Positions 1 through 60,970 of a stretch of DNA of 64,000 nucleotides are shown piece after piece. Under the pieces are notes generated by a model. That model made no database searches and was not told where the DNA came from. It saw only the letters and a program-made list of their open reading frames with translations. The translations under genes and the position numbers were made by a program. Where the stretch lies: positions 13,105,905-13,169,904 of the forward strand of contig CM020512.1 of assembly GCA_009823395.1 (NCBI GenBank), in the 5' to 3' direction. The stretch is from Thamnaconus septentrionalis. Taxonomy: Eukaryota; Chordata; Actinopteri; Tetraodontiformes; Monacanthidae. Position 1 is the first letter of the stretch, and each line of letters opens with the position of its first letter.

Positions 1-1277
1 AAAGCTGCAGTATTTATCCAAGACCGGACCTGTTCTCTCCAGCATTAATTATTACACAAAATGTTCTCCGTTTGTTCACCAGTGTGTTTGGAGAGGCAAA
101 GTAAACGTCTGATTTGGAGTTTCTAATAGACGTTGAAACGATGTCAGAATTGAGGCAAGGATTAAAATAAAAGGAACTTGAAACTGTGTGTGAAAATTAA
201 GAACTTTAATTAGCAAAGAAAACAGCATATTCACAAAGGCATTATGTGCTGAAAGCTTTTTTTTGTTTTGTTTTTTCCTTAAAGATATGATTGCGATGCA
301 CGCTTGAGCAGTAAGCAAAACCAGCACGGAAGTCACGTGACGCTCTCAGTTTCCTCTTGGAGTGAAACAGAGCTGCACTGGGAAACATAAATACGATTTA
401 TTATTATTTTTTTTTTACCCTTATCATGAAACACACAAAAATAGCTCCTTTTAAAAAAAGTCACACTTTCATCTTGAAGAAGAAGCTGCTACTGTGATCT
501 CATCCAGATGACGCTCAAGGGAGAGGAAGAAGAAAAATCAGACGTGTAACGCACTCAGAAATGAGAGCAGGTCACATTTGATTGCTGAAGCAGCACTTGG
601 ATGAAAAATATATGATGGTTCACATTCCTTAACTGTATTCACATTTAAAAAAAAAAAAAAAAAAAACACCTTTGGAGAGGAGCTGCACGTCTTTAAGGCT
701 CAAAAACCTTTCGTGAAATACCGTAACGGGAAATTAAAATGTCCCCGGATCGTTCAGCGATTGCGGCACATTTGAAGGGCTTCACAACAAACGGGCGTTT
801 TTCAGTGGACGACATTTTCACAAAATGAATCAGCCGCAGCCGGACAAAGGAAACGCGGTGATCAGAAGGTTTGGCTTGTTGTCAGACAAACAAGAGAGAG
901 GTTAAATAATCCTGAGTCATTAAACTTCACATGTCAAACAAGAGGAGGAGGAGGAGGAGGAGGAGGAGGAGGACGGCGGCGGCGGCACGGAAACATGTTG
1001 ATTCTTGAACGGCAAAAACAACACAAAGCAAACTGTGAGCGTAAAACTGGATTTTCAAGCGCTTGTCAAATAAACCGGAGTGGTTTTGTGTATCGAAAAA
1101 AAAAACAACAAAAAACAACACACACACACACACCCAACACACAAAAGAAACAATTTTCACACAATAAGCCCTATTTGATGTTACACAACTGGCCAACTTT
1201 TGTAGAAGAGTCTTTTAGTACGAGCAGTACCAGTGCATACAGTCGGATGAAACTGAGAATCTTAAAGTCACATTGCC

Positions 1278-1309
<32 letters not shown>

Positions 1310-1401
1310 TCCTGCTCGAGGACAGAGGCACATTTTCTCACACATCCGCGGTCTGCGGAGCTCTTCATTTTGAAGAATACAGACGGGACGGACGGGCCGC
1401 A
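1..1401 (-). other. nup210: nup210 3' UTR and downstream flank
   Basis: There is no supported coding sequence. The interval follows the nup210 stop codon and probably holds its 3' UTR. A possible polyadenylation signal (TTTATT on plus, AATAAA on minus) lies at 397-402, which would give a UTR of about 1 kb. It contains a GGA/GGC trinucleotide run (941-986) and homopolymer A tracts (642-666, 1278-1306). The UTR end is inferred. Confidence 0.4.
941..986. repeat. GGA/GGC trinucleotide microsatellite
   Basis: About 11 GGA units (941-973) pass directly into GGC units (974-986). The run would lie in the nup210 3' UTR if that extends this far. Confidence 0.9.
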
Positions 1402-26259
<24,858 letters not shown>

Positions 26260-26260
<1 letters not shown>

Positions 26261-29200
26261 AGGTTTGAGTTCCATTCAGGAAAATGTGACTACTAAGCAG
26301 TTTGACGGTAGGTCCGCTCAAGCAGTTTATGACGTTTAGGGTTTTACACTATCAAGGTTCTTTGTCGTGGAATTTAGAATGCATGGACAAACTCTTGACT
26401 GATCATCATATTAAAAAAAAAAAAAAAAAAAAAAGACAACCTCCTATTCATAATGAATTGTAGGACACCAAATATTCTTACGGAGGACATCAGTTTATAC
26501 CGAGCTGTACTAATATATTCTGTATATTTTAACTCATCTGACAGTAAAAGCACTTCAAATGAGGGTAATGTTTTCTCTTTGAGTAAACTTACCATGAGAG
26601 TCTGCAATCCAGGGTGACCTGACATAAACTCTTTTTCGGTGCTGAATAGCAAATGCTAATACTGCAAACTGGTAATTTGTGTTTCAGGAACTTAGTTACA
26701 GAAAGAGTATGATAAAAAAAAATAAAATAAAACTGCTTGTGACTAAGATAGATAAATGAAAGTGTATTGAAATTAAAATACAGTAACACACACGCAGTGC
26801 ACACCTTTTCACCCCTAGGTGTCACTGACAGCCACTTATAAATTATCTCCACTCAAATTTCTTCTGTCTGCGACTTCAAAAGGTCAAGAACAATCCTTTT
26901 AGTCTACTGATAGAAGCAAAATAGTACCAAGACCATGTCTGTCTCACTGTCCATTTGTAGATCTTTACTTCTACCTCATGTCTTTGCTATTTATCTTTGT
27001 ACCAGACTTGGTCATAGTCTGACAATTGACTACTATTGACTGCACAGTTTGCAATTTGTGATTCACGTCTCAAATGAAGACAAATAAAACTTTTTGTTCA
27101 GAAAATGCAGCTTCTTATTAATTGAAATGTTTATTTACCTGCTTTAGAGCTGCTATGAATGCTATGCTATGAAGCTTTTTCCCCTTTGCGCTCCTTTGGG
27201 GGTGCATTAAAGACTAATCTGACTGGATCTCTGCTAAGGTAGGATTAATGGCAACCATACTGTTGAAACTACAGCAATCACTACATACTGTTTAATTCAT
27301 ACCACAAAAAGGAACATAACCCAAAAGCCAGTTTGGCTATTTTAATTTTATTTGGCTTGAAAAAGACAATGGTTTTCTAAATGATGAAGCACCCAGATTC
27401 CAGTATACTTCATTGTGTATTTAGCAGTGCTGCCACATTATATATGCAGGGAAGAAATTACCTCTGCTGTTAGATGGAGAGACATACATGCTGCATGAGA
27501 TATTTTTCATTGGCACAAATGGCTGCTGCTGCTACTTTGCAATTCTATCTGGTGTCTCCTCGTCTGGCTCGCATCAGCAGTCACATCCTTCCTGGTGTGG
27601 AGACAGGAACATTTCCTTGGCCACTGTGCTTGGCTTGGTCCAAACAAGAGGGTGCAGAAGGCCATGCGGCACACTTAAATGCTTACTCAGTGGCAATGCT
27701 CTCATGCAGAAGCTCAGCTTTCACCAGAAATGTAATAATCCTTGGAGGGGGTGACTGCTTCAAATAGTTTGGGGAGTGCACGGCGAAGGGTCCTCTTGGT
27801 GTGAGGCACTGTTAAAACTGCTGTAGGTAGGCATAATAAAATGTGTTGCTATTCAGTGAAATCCGCCTGTGCCTGAGGGATCTTTCTTGTGTGTTCCAAG
27901 TAATTTAACTAAAGGTCAGAAGGTGGGAGCAGCTCAAATTTGTGATTAGGCTGAGATTTTGAGAGGGTCTTGACTCTGCAGCAGCAATCTGGTAAAGTCA
28001 TAATATGTCAAATTGATTGCAATACGTTTTTTTTTTTTTACACATTTATACATATACGTGTGTGTGTGTCTGTCTGTACGCGCGTGTGAATCATAATATC
28101 TGGATAGAGCTTTATATAGTGGGTTTACATAAGCGACTCCATGCCATCACAATTACTGGGATCAATCTGCTGTCGTCTTAGTAAAATGCTTTGATGTGCT
28201 CCATGTTTAATGAAACTCTAACCCGTCTGTTAGTCACAACTTTAGTACTTTAATTCAGTTTCACATCAAATAAATTAACCAAATGGAGCAAGTAATAGCA
28301 GTCTCAATCCAACAGTGCATTTAACCATGTTAACGACTAAAGCAGAAGTCAGTCAGAATTGGACAAGAAGCAATTTCACGGCCACACCGAAAAGCTGCCT
28401 TGCTGTGGGGCAGCAACCCTGGAGCAGACATGCCTTTTAACTACACCCTGGAAAGTCTTTACAAGACACAGGTGGGCAGTCACTTTCACCACATTACATT
28501 TGGGCCTTAATTTCCTGTGGTGTAGCTCCCGACAGAGCCACGCAGGTCCCACTCTTTGCTGGTTTACTTTTAAGACTTCCTCTCTTTCACTTTATCTTAC
28601 AGACCTGCAACAGTTTGTTGATCAAAAACACATTGCGCTGCATAATTCAAGTGGAGTTACTTTTTGTGGCACTTGTAGAACGTTTATTGGTCAAAGGCCA
28701 CATGCTACAGCCAAAACACTGTCAAACACTCAGAAAATGCTCAGATGGAACTGCTTGCTGAGTTTTTTTTTTTTTTTTTGCACAATTATGACATAATATT
28801 GTAATTAGATAATGGTAGCGGAAACTTAAGCCCAAGTGAAATGACTCATAAATGGAACTGATTGTGGACTTAGAGATGCAATGTATCAATTCAGACCACC
28901 TCACACTCACTCACTCACTCTTCCTTACATTTTCATGTCTCATAACGCTGTGAGGCTCTGTCCACCTGTTAAAACAAAAGCAGAAAATCAGGATGATGTA
29001 TCACAGTAGACTGATAACATTAACGTCTGCAGCATTATGGAGGCCCTCGTAGACAATGATGTCACCATCGCTGGCATCAGTTTTAATGAAAACCCCCGAA
29101 GAAGAAATCGCGGCACGGCAATTGTCAGACGATCTGAGGCAAGTATTACTTCATTCGGGCTTCGCGCACAAATAATAAACACAGCCTTTTAAACCTTAAT

Positions 29201-30880
29201 TCAATATCGCTAGTGTGAAACAGAGAAAGTGCCCATTAGGCTCATTATTATGGAGCGGGGTTGCAGTCATTGGGCTTGGGCAATTAGTAGTGGCATAAGT
29301 CACCGTTCAAACATGCATGAATGAGAAATTACAACAGTGTGGGGTGCAATTACCTCCCCCAAATCAGTGCGTGTCAGATGACATTATCTCGCAGGCTGAG
29401 AGCCATTACTGAGCTGAGGGCCTGTAGCCCCAAAAGAGCGAGGGCAGCTCTACTACTGTGGGGGGAACAGACCATTTGGTCCCTGCCTGCGACATGAGGA
29501 CATCTCTCTGGAGACAAAGGGCCTCAAATGTTCCAAACCTATGAGGCACGAAGCACAACAGGGTTCATTTGTGTTCAACCATCAATTTCCATTACAGTGA
29601 AGATTTCTTTTAATGTAGGCTCTGCTGAAATTGGACGGCGCGGAACAAAAAGCATCAGTTGTTGGAACGGCACCGGACGGTAATTTAGATCAAACTTGCG
29701 AAAGGATAAAAATGCCTTTGTGCTGTAACCGACATGTAGGGCAGGTGGCCATCGGCAATGTGTATTATGTAATTATGTTTTTTTGGTCGCTTCAACAACA
29801 TCTGGGGAAGGGAGGAAGTCTTGAAAAAAAATCTATTTCCTTTGATGGTGTTATGTGGCATTTTGGGGTAGTGCTTCAGGCTCCAGCAGCTGAGGGCAGG
29901 GCTGCACAGAAAAGTGACCAAAGCCTCCCTGTAGAATATCCGAAGCCACTTTGCTTATTTTTCCAGGTTATTATCAGAGGAGAGGGTCAATTTTGAGCTG
30001 AACTTGCGTTCGGTGGACCTGTGTCATATCGTCTCCCAGAGAGTAATAATAAAGCTTGATTACTAAACACATGCCTGACTGAGATAACGGGAAAATCAAT
30101 ACGTCATCACTTTAAAGTTATGCAAGTGACCCGAGCAAAAGCTCGCTCGTCAGGCTTTGAGGATAATTGGTTTGTCATCAAGGGCACGGAAAGCTGTTTC
30201 GTGCGCCGCATGGGTCTGCAGATATTTGTTACTTCTGATCCAAGTCACAAAATGTGCTAAATGGATTTTGTAGGATGAATCGTGAGCTGGAAGAAAGATT
30301 AATGTGACATCCGATCGGGAAAGACACTCAAGGCAATCTGGGGGAGGCAGAGGGGTTGGGGGTCTTGCGTGTGACTGTTGCAGCTGCATCTGTGAAGAGA
30401 GAAAGTGGATAATGGGAGCCCTGACTCATCTCTGTCATTGATTAGTCAGGCGAGACCCCCTGAATCAAAGTGCCCACTGGCCCCTGCACCTCTTGGTGCC
30501 TGTCTGATCGGTCTATTCACTTCAGGGTGGCAGCTTTTGTCTATTTTTAGTGACGTGATGACGTAGTTGATGGAACCGCGAAGACTGGAGAGGTAGCTAC
30601 TTATACATGATGCAGACTACGTTCCTTACATGATGCAGTAGCAAATAGGAGCAACGACTTCTAAATGAAAATCAGGAGAGCGTCAGGAGAGCATCTTGTA
30701 TCCTGCTGAGTATGCCAACAGTAATCCCCCCCCGGAAAACATGAACAGCATTTCTCCTCCGTAACGAACTTCCTACTTATCTGCAACGATAAGTTAGTTT
30801 TAGTCATTTGTGGTATTTCTGATGTCTGTGACGCAAAATGGGAACTGGAGCGCTGTGACAGTGTTGAAAATAATTCTACG
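26260..30880. other. Intergenic region between nup210 and fbln2
   Basis: No gene is supported. Open frames here (for example 27474-27767, 28359-28796 and 29631-29996) match no family I recognise and show no splice-linked continuation. Long homopolymers lie at 26408-26434 and 28761-28779. Low-repeat, moderately complex stretches (about 29200-29400 and 30000-30350) are candidates for conserved noncoding DNA, unproven. Confidence 0.5.
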
Positions 30881-30884
30881 GAAG

Positions 30885-31029
30885 TTTGTCCCGCCCTCCC
30901 TCATAAAAAAAAAAAAAAAAACCCAGGACGGCTGTGCGACTCCAAGCCTGCCCACTCCGAGTCCGGGGCAAAACTTTACGCACAAGTTTCCTTGAGGGGA
31001 AAGCAGCAGTGAAAGGGGTGAGACGCCAG
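30885..31029 (+). promoter_or_regulatory. fbln2: Candidate fbln2 promoter and noncoding first exon
   Basis: A GC-box-like CCCGCCCTCCC (30890-30900) is followed by CATAAAA (TATA-like, 30902) and about 100 bp of higher-GC sequence ending AGACGCCAG|gtagga, a good donor at 31030. fbln2 exon 2 begins with an acceptor at 33008 upstream of its ATG, so a 5' noncoding exon must exist; this is the best candidate I see. Inference only. Confidence 0.35.
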
Positions 31030-33008
31030 GTAGGAAATATATCTGTTTATTGTTGTTATTATTATTTTTTACATTAGCATGACATTTTTTTAGGTTACAA
31101 ATGAAAGCAAAAAGTGAGTTCATTCAACCGGGGATTTCGCGTTCTATCTTTTTTTTTTTTTTTGCAGAAACTTGATTTACAGGAGTGCTGCCGTTTAAGT
31201 TGTTACTTCAAACGACTTCAATGAAAGAATTCCGTTTTATGGCGACTTCTTCTTCCGCGAGGCATTAACAGAAAAAATAATAAATAATTTGCGAATAAAG
31301 CAAGAGTCAGGATAATTCTGGAAAACGGTCGGGTTTTTTTGCGTCTGTAAATAGCAAAAGAGGGAAAAATGACACGGGGTGAGCGCACGTGCCTTCGGAG
31401 CCGTTGGTTTGACAGCTTTCGGCCGCTTTCAAACAAGCAAACACGCAACCTCCAAGTCGATTAATTAACAGCGAGCCGTGTCAAATTCGGCAATGGTATT
31501 TCGGCGTGTTGGTTGCCAGGTTGTGGAATTAGTCCCGAGGATGTGGCTCTGCACGTGTGTTTGCGCGCGAGGCAGAGCGCTCGCAGCAGGATAAAGGTTA
31601 GAGGTTTTTCCCTTTTTTTTTTTTTTTCCTTTTTCTTTTTTTTTTTTTTTTGTTGTTGAGAGAAATGATGCAAACCAAATATTCCCTGTTTGAGATCGGA
31701 CGTTGGCCCGGCGGCTGCACAAACACCCGAGTGTTTTTCATTCACAGACAACAACTCTGTCGAGGTCGGTGAAAAGCTGCAACCAGATGAGGTCCAGATT
31801 CTGTTTTTCTCTTATCAACAGGTGGCCTTTATCCTGTGTTACAATTTACCTTTCACTGACGGGAATGTTGTACACAAACACACCGGCTTGGAATTCGGGA
31901 GGTTTGGGGGGCAGAGTGTAGCAGGTCTGGTAAAATGATTGAATAACCAGCAGCGCACAAAGAGATCATTGATTCTCAAAAGGGAGCTGCAGTGCTTTAT
32001 TGTGTTCAGAGGCTCAGTCAGGAGGGCAGCGCTACAGATGTTGTGATTATTTCTGAGGGCGCCTTTGACTTTGAAGGGCATTTGGTGTAATATGCATTAG
32101 CTCTGAATGAAAGACTAAAAAGGCGCAGAAGGGTGAGAAAGGTTAGGCCCCCCCCATTGCACAGACAGTTGGGCTAATGCGCCTAAAAGGACCACTTATG
32201 GGATATTTTCTGTGAAGATCAAGCTCAGTTTTTTATGTCTTGCATGTACGTTGCTGTTCTCCACTTCCTAGCACATAATGGACATACGCTTGCGCACACT
32301 ATCTCTAGTGTTCTGTGGCTGCTCCTCTTTTCAGTGAAAATGTGTTTCCAAGGAAACTTTGTTGGGGGCTCATCGTGGGCCACCACACAAGGACACGGGG
32401 AATATACACAGACATTTAAAAGAATAAAAAAAGATTTTAAGACGTTCCCACGTTTTTGGAACTTTTCAGTATAAATCTTTGCTCCCGTTGAGCATGAGTG
32501 GCACATATGGGAGCTACCAGGAAGAACAGGAAGTGCCAAAATAGAAAACACCTGTTTTAATATGCTTTGTGATTTGAAGGCACGTCACTCCCCTTCAAGA
32601 TCATCCCTGTCACATCCTGAAGCTGACCTTCTTTCGTTGCTCCAGAAATAACACCCACTTCCTGATGCTCTATCATTTTCTGCTACTTTATTTGTTGTGT
32701 TTCATTTTTACAGAAGTTCCTGGACTTTCTAAAGTACCATTTGTCTGGGACCCACAGGCAATATAAGCAGAAATAGTGCGTGTGTGTGACTATATATTTA
32801 TGTGTCACTTTTTTTCCCTAAAGTGACACATATTTGCCAGACCCCTTTTTCCTCCTCAGTCAAACTGTGGCTCCTGTCCCCTGTGGTGCCAAAGAGTAGG
32901 CATGGAAAAAATGTGCTTCTGGCAGGTGCTCAGATTGAAGCAGACAGACAAAAAGTAGCAGGGTAGTGATTGTTTGGTGACCGTTTGATTGTCTTTCTAC
33001 TTTTACAG
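31030..33008 (+). other. Putative fbln2 intron 1
   Basis: No coding content recognised. Contains pyrimidine/A-rich tracts (31613-31652), a 13-bp hairpin at 32799-32832, and ends with the acceptor cttttacag at 33008. Confidence 0.35.
32799..32832. repeat. 13-bp perfect inverted repeat, 8-nt loop
   Basis: TATGTGTCACTTT (32799-32811) and AAAGTGACACATA (32820-32832) pair fully. About 250 bp upstream of fbln2 ATG. It may be a transposon remnant or a regulatory palindrome; undetermined. Confidence 0.85.
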
Positions 33009-33087
33009 GCTAAAGGAGCATCTCATCTGGAAGACAACCGAGCCTAAAGAGACCCATTCACCACAGAGTGTCTCATTCTTATTTAAA

Positions 33088-52268
<19,181 letters not shown>

Positions 52269-53206
52269 AGCTCTAAAGGGGGTTTGGATTGTGCCGTGGG
52301 CCGCTGTGGACCTTTGATCGGGCCTCACTGGGGACTTTTCATATGACTATTTAACAATGCCATTAAGTATACCACTGTTTGTCATTAAGTGTTTGAGGGC
52401 TTAACCGTCGCCGGGACACGTGGAAGTGTAAAAGTGGCTGCAGAGGTGGAGGCGTTCAACGCGTCACTTTCTGTTCCCAATGCAATTTACAGTCACAAAA
52501 CGCCGGCATGTCAGACTGGCTGCTTAAATCACAAACACAATATTCATTTTTAATTTCTGGAATGAAACCCCCCCCCCCGATATTTCACTTTTCAAAAACC
52601 TTTTCATTTGCGCTAGGATATTTATTGCTTCTGCTCAACTGAAACCTATTAGATGACGACGTGTAGGCCAGATGATGTCTGAAAACTAACACAGAGTTAC
52701 CACGACAGTGCCTAACCCACTGCCTTTCACCTTTGACCCTTTGCTGCTGTTTCGGTTTTTGTCCTTGAAGTATTTTATATCACATAATTAAGTTTTCTTT
52801 ATTCTGTGTATTTTATCGAACGTATTACGGATGGATGTATCATATTTTTATGCTCACGAGTTGCAAAGTATTTTAGTAAAATATGTGAAACAAACAAAAA
52901 TCACAGTTGAGTATCAGCTATTTTTTTTTCTATCACTCTTATCTTTTTTCCCTCCCCGTTTCCAGTAACCGTGCGAGGAACTGTGGTCTTGTGTCATTAT
53001 CATTCCTCGGTGAGCCAAGTAGTCCTCGCTCGGCGCGCTTGTTTGATCATGCATCGGTTCTCAACACGCTGCAAATAGTGAGCGCGCGCGTCAAATTAAT
53101 TTCTTAAAGTGTGCGATCGGTTCTTGTCACGGCAGGAGCGCTTTTAAATATTCAGGCCTGTTTTAAGGCGCGCACCCTCACACCCTGCCTTTGAGCTTCA
53201 CTTGAG

Positions 53207-53251
<45 letters not shown>

Positions 53252-53310
53252 AATAACAACTAATAAAAGCAATGATCATGTAGTCTTTGATTTCTAAAAA
53301 TAAAACCCAT
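52269..53310 (+). other. fbln2: fbln2 3' UTR (probable)
   Basis: Non-coding downstream of the stop. AATAAA at 53262-53267 and again near 53299 are candidate polyadenylation signals, implying a ~1-kb UTR. A (CA)n run of ~40 bp (53210-53249) lies just before the first signal. The exact end is inferred. Confidence 0.4.
53210..53249. repeat. (CA)n microsatellite
   Basis: About 20 perfect CA units just upstream of a candidate AATAAA. Confidence 0.95.
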
Positions 53311-53633
53311 TATGGTCTTCTTCTATTTGAGGGCCTCATGGTTAAAGGCATCCAAGAGAAGAGAGCTACACTCCCACCTACAGGATGAAGTGGGTCCTAC
53401 ACTAGTCGTGGAGTGCCTTCTTTTCTTTGAAAACGCAACAAAATTAATCTATCTATCATCAGATAACCAATTGAATTGACATTTGCGGCAGTTCAATCGA
53501 AGTGGCTAAAGGCTGCTTCTAAAAAAAAAAAAAAAACGTTTCCATTTTACTGAACTTATCTCGAAGCAATTCGATGAGCTTCTGCCCCTGCTCGGAGTTC
53601 AGTGAACCACCTGTTCCTGCCGTAATCATCGGG

Positions 53634-57927
<4,294 letters not shown>

Positions 57928-59816
57928 ATGAAGCATCTGGCTTTCTTCCTGGTTCTGATACTTTGCTTTGCCTGCAGAGCAGAAGATCCCGAGAACAAGG
58001 ACCACAACCGCAATGACGGAGATGGACCTGCTGAAAGCTGGGATGATGATGCTCAGGAAGCAAACCCGAGGGACATCTGGACTGAGCTGATGCTTCTGAT
58101 CCACAGAGTGACAGTTGCTGAGAAGCTGGTGTGGAGCCTGCAGGAGGAAAATTCAGGTAAGCAATGTCTGCCCCAGGTCTGTCCCTTTAGCGGCAGTACA
58201 AATAGCATAAATCGGGGTGATGTGACATTTGTCAAAATGTTCATATGTGGCATTCACAGGCAAAAGTAAAATAAGCGTTTTGGTTATAAAAATAACCCTT
58301 GTAAATTTTTGGATGAAATCCGGAAGCAGCAAAATTTAGCCACAATCACTTTTTTGTCTCTCTTCATTGCTCTTCTGCTTCTTATTTTCTTCAACATCTG
58401 CCTGTTTCTACATTCTCTCATCTGTGGATTTCCTGTTTAATTCCATATGTTGACCGCCGCTGAGTGCGTAGCCATGCTTTCCTCATGCGGTGGCATGCTG
58501 ACCTCGGGCCCTCGTCATGCAATTGTAGTCCAAGATGACCGATGCTGAAAATTTTGCATTTGATTTTTATAGAAATATAGATAGATAATTTTATCCAAAC
58601 CCTGAAGCATTTTGGTGTTGAAGCTGCTTCTGTTTGTCACTGTAGCTCAAGCTATCGAGCTCGCCGTCGCTCATGAGAAGCTCCGCACTCTGCAGGAAGG
58701 ACTAGCAGTTAATGAAGGCCTTGTGGAGGAGCTGCAGGTGGAACAGGAAGGTAAAGGTTTGCAGTCGATAACATACACTGAACTGTAAAAAAAAAAAAAA
58801 TCTCATACAGTTGCTGAAATTTCACTCACTTCCCCATCTGGTTGGATTCCAGGATCAATCAGATTTCGTTTAGTTCGAACAGTAGCAAAAAGATAAATAA
58901 TAAACTTCAGCGTGTTTTCATTTTACCATTGACCGGCTATGGCTGCGCTTGAATTTCATTGCCAAGATTTGATGCAGGTGTGAAGACAGAAGGTTTATCA
59001 GCCCAGGATTCAGGAAACACTCAATTTGACTTGTGAGGATAACAACAAGTGTGGGTCTTGTGATTTCAGAGCAAAAAGCAGCAGTTAAAGAACTTCAAAC
59101 CAGCGACAGGGGTCAGTACTACGTCCCTAGTTGTTATTATTGTACTGACAAAATCATTCAGAGTTGACTTGTGTGTTGTTTTTCAACCCTCTTGCAGCAA
59201 GGAAAGTGGCTTTTTCTGCCTCCCTTCTGACACATGGGGAGGGAAACTCCGACTCTGGCCAGCTCGTCTATAGACGCGTCATCACCAACGTTGGGAACCA
59301 CTACAACCCCACCACAGGTACGCTGGTTGGCAATGTGCAAAATACCAGGCAATATTCTGGGGGAATCCCATTCTCCTGATTGTTGCTCAATTCCAATCAA
59401 AATTTTGTTTAAATGCAGGAGGCCTAAATGAGGCCTTACAATCTACACAACACTTGGCAAAAACGGGATTTTGATGACTTTGTGACATCATCATATCGAT
59501 GAATTCTAGCCGTCTGCATGCTGTCTGTGTTTCAGGTGCCTTCACCGCGCCCGTGAGAGGTGTTTACTACTTCAGAATCACCGGTCACGTGGTACATTCC
59601 GGCTCATTCACAAGACTGGGAATCTTCAAGAACGGGCAGCTCATAGTGACCTCAGGCGACCGGCACGGAACCTCCGACCTGGAGGACAGCGCCTCCAATG
59701 GTGTCGCCGTGCAGCTGGAGGCGGGCGACGTCGTCTCCGTGCAACTTGGCGGAGTGGTTTGGGACGACCAGTACCACAGGACAACCTTCACTGGTTTCCT
59801 GCTCTTTTCTTCGTGA
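57928..59816 (+). CDS. Secreted C1q-domain protein with coiled-coil stalk (C1q-like), 5 exons
   Basis: Exons 57928-58156, 58646-58750, 59070-59111, 59198-59317, 59536-59816; 777 nt, 258 aa. All introns are GT/AG and all junctions are phase 1. Residues 1-18 (MKHLAFFLVLILCFACRA) are a signal peptide. Residues ~20-45 are acidic and Asn-rich. Residues ~50-125 form an amphipathic helical stretch with heptad-like Leu/Val spacing (AEKLVWSLQEE, IELAVAHEKLRTLQEGL, VEELQVEQE) in place of the collagen repeats of classical C1q. Residues ~126-258 are a C1q/TNF-like domain: ARKVAFSASLL, YRRVITNVGNHYNPTTGAFT, APVRGVYYFRITGH, NGVAVQLEAGDVVSVQLGG and a final TTFTGFLLF. The family forms secreted trimers; many fish paralogues act as innate-immune lectin-like factors, but the ligand here is unknown. 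Polyadenylation signal at 59845. Any further 5' noncoding exon is not excluded. Confidence 0.93.
59198..59816 (+). other. C1q globular domain exons
   Basis: Exon 4 (59198-59317) starts the domain with the conserved ARKVAFSA strand and ends inside NHYNPTTG. Exon 5 (59536-59816) completes it through GVYYFRITGHVVH, LEAGDVVSVQLGG and TTFTGFLLFSS to the TGA. Aromatic residues typical of the C1q core are present (F-A/S, YYF, F-x-GFLL). Confidence 0.9.
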
Positions 59817-59844
59817 GACATTAAAACATCCTCCGATAAATGTC

Positions 59845-59850
59845 AATAAA
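59845..59850 (+). terminator. Polyadenylation signal AATAAA of the C1q gene
   Basis: A canonical AATAAA, 29 bp after the stop codon, within 'tgtcaataaagc'. It implies a very short 3' UTR. Confidence 0.8.
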
Positions 59851-60939
59851 GCTTTCCCTTAAAATTTACTGCATTTCTCTGCCGAAATGAGAATTTGTGG
59901 CCTGTTGCATTTGTGTTCATGTATGATGACAACCTCACTCTTGAAATGTTTTTTTTTTTTTATATCATACCATTTTATTTCATATCATTATAATTACTCT
60001 AGTGTTTATTAGATTTTACCTGAAAAATAAACTTAACATTCCGGAGTGTCCTGCAGCAGAAGGAACAGTTTTCATATTTACCAGCCAACTCAGTTGCTGG
60101 GGGGGAAAAAAACAAACATAAAATCTGACTAGCAGTAATAAAACAGGTCAGTATCAGACCCTTAGACCCGTTGTATTTTAGTACAGTATATACAGTATTT
60201 GTAATTATACGTGAAAGGGTGATAAAGTGCTTTTATTTATTTATTTATCCATTATGAAGAAAGTCTGACAAAAGCATAAACCCAAAAAGGACCGGAAGTA
60301 AATAAAGAGCGAGAGGACACACTGACTTTGCAACCCCATGCCTAATCCATGCACTGAAGCATGAATGATTTCCAAAAGTTGTGACATCATCATCATCATC
60401 AGGTGTTTCACATGCAAACACACATATCTGCTCCTTTTGATTTGAACCCAGACAAAGCAACTCCTTCTCTGCGCTTTGCACAGAGGAGAAGTGATTGAAT
60501 TAAGAATTAAACTAAAAAAAAAAAAAAGGTTACACCCTCAGACGGTCACCGTGTTAACCTGGGCGCACGCACGCACGCACGTATGAAGACACGATGCCAC
60601 CGTCGAGGCAACCGACCTGCGCCTGATTAGGGAGAATGAGGTCGAGCCCTTTCAAACAAAGCCCCCCCCGAACAAAGGCTCACTTTGGGCATGGTGGACA
60701 CATTATGGGAAAGAAGGAGGCATAAAACTCAACAAATTCCTCAGATAAAAGTGGAGGAAAATGACATGTCATGAATGTGATCATTGTTTCCTTCCCTTTG
60801 GTGTTTCACATCATAAACCTCCCGGTATGCAGCTGCATCAGCGTTTGAGCTTTGACTCAATTCCATTCAGACTCTTTGTTGTGCAGTCAGTCAGATCACG
60901 CAGGCAGGCACGCACGCAGGTACGCGGCTACGGTCACGG

Positions 60940-60970
<31 letters not shown>

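Noticed and set aside
28359..28796. 145-aa plus-strand open frame in the intergenic region
   Set aside because: No signal peptide, domain, splice continuation or family resemblance; ends in a poly(T)-encoded Phe run.
32989..33087. An upstream in-frame ATG giving a longer fbln2 N-terminus
   Set aside because: It lies in the intron before the acceptor at 33008. The ATG at 33088 has better context and starts a signal peptide.
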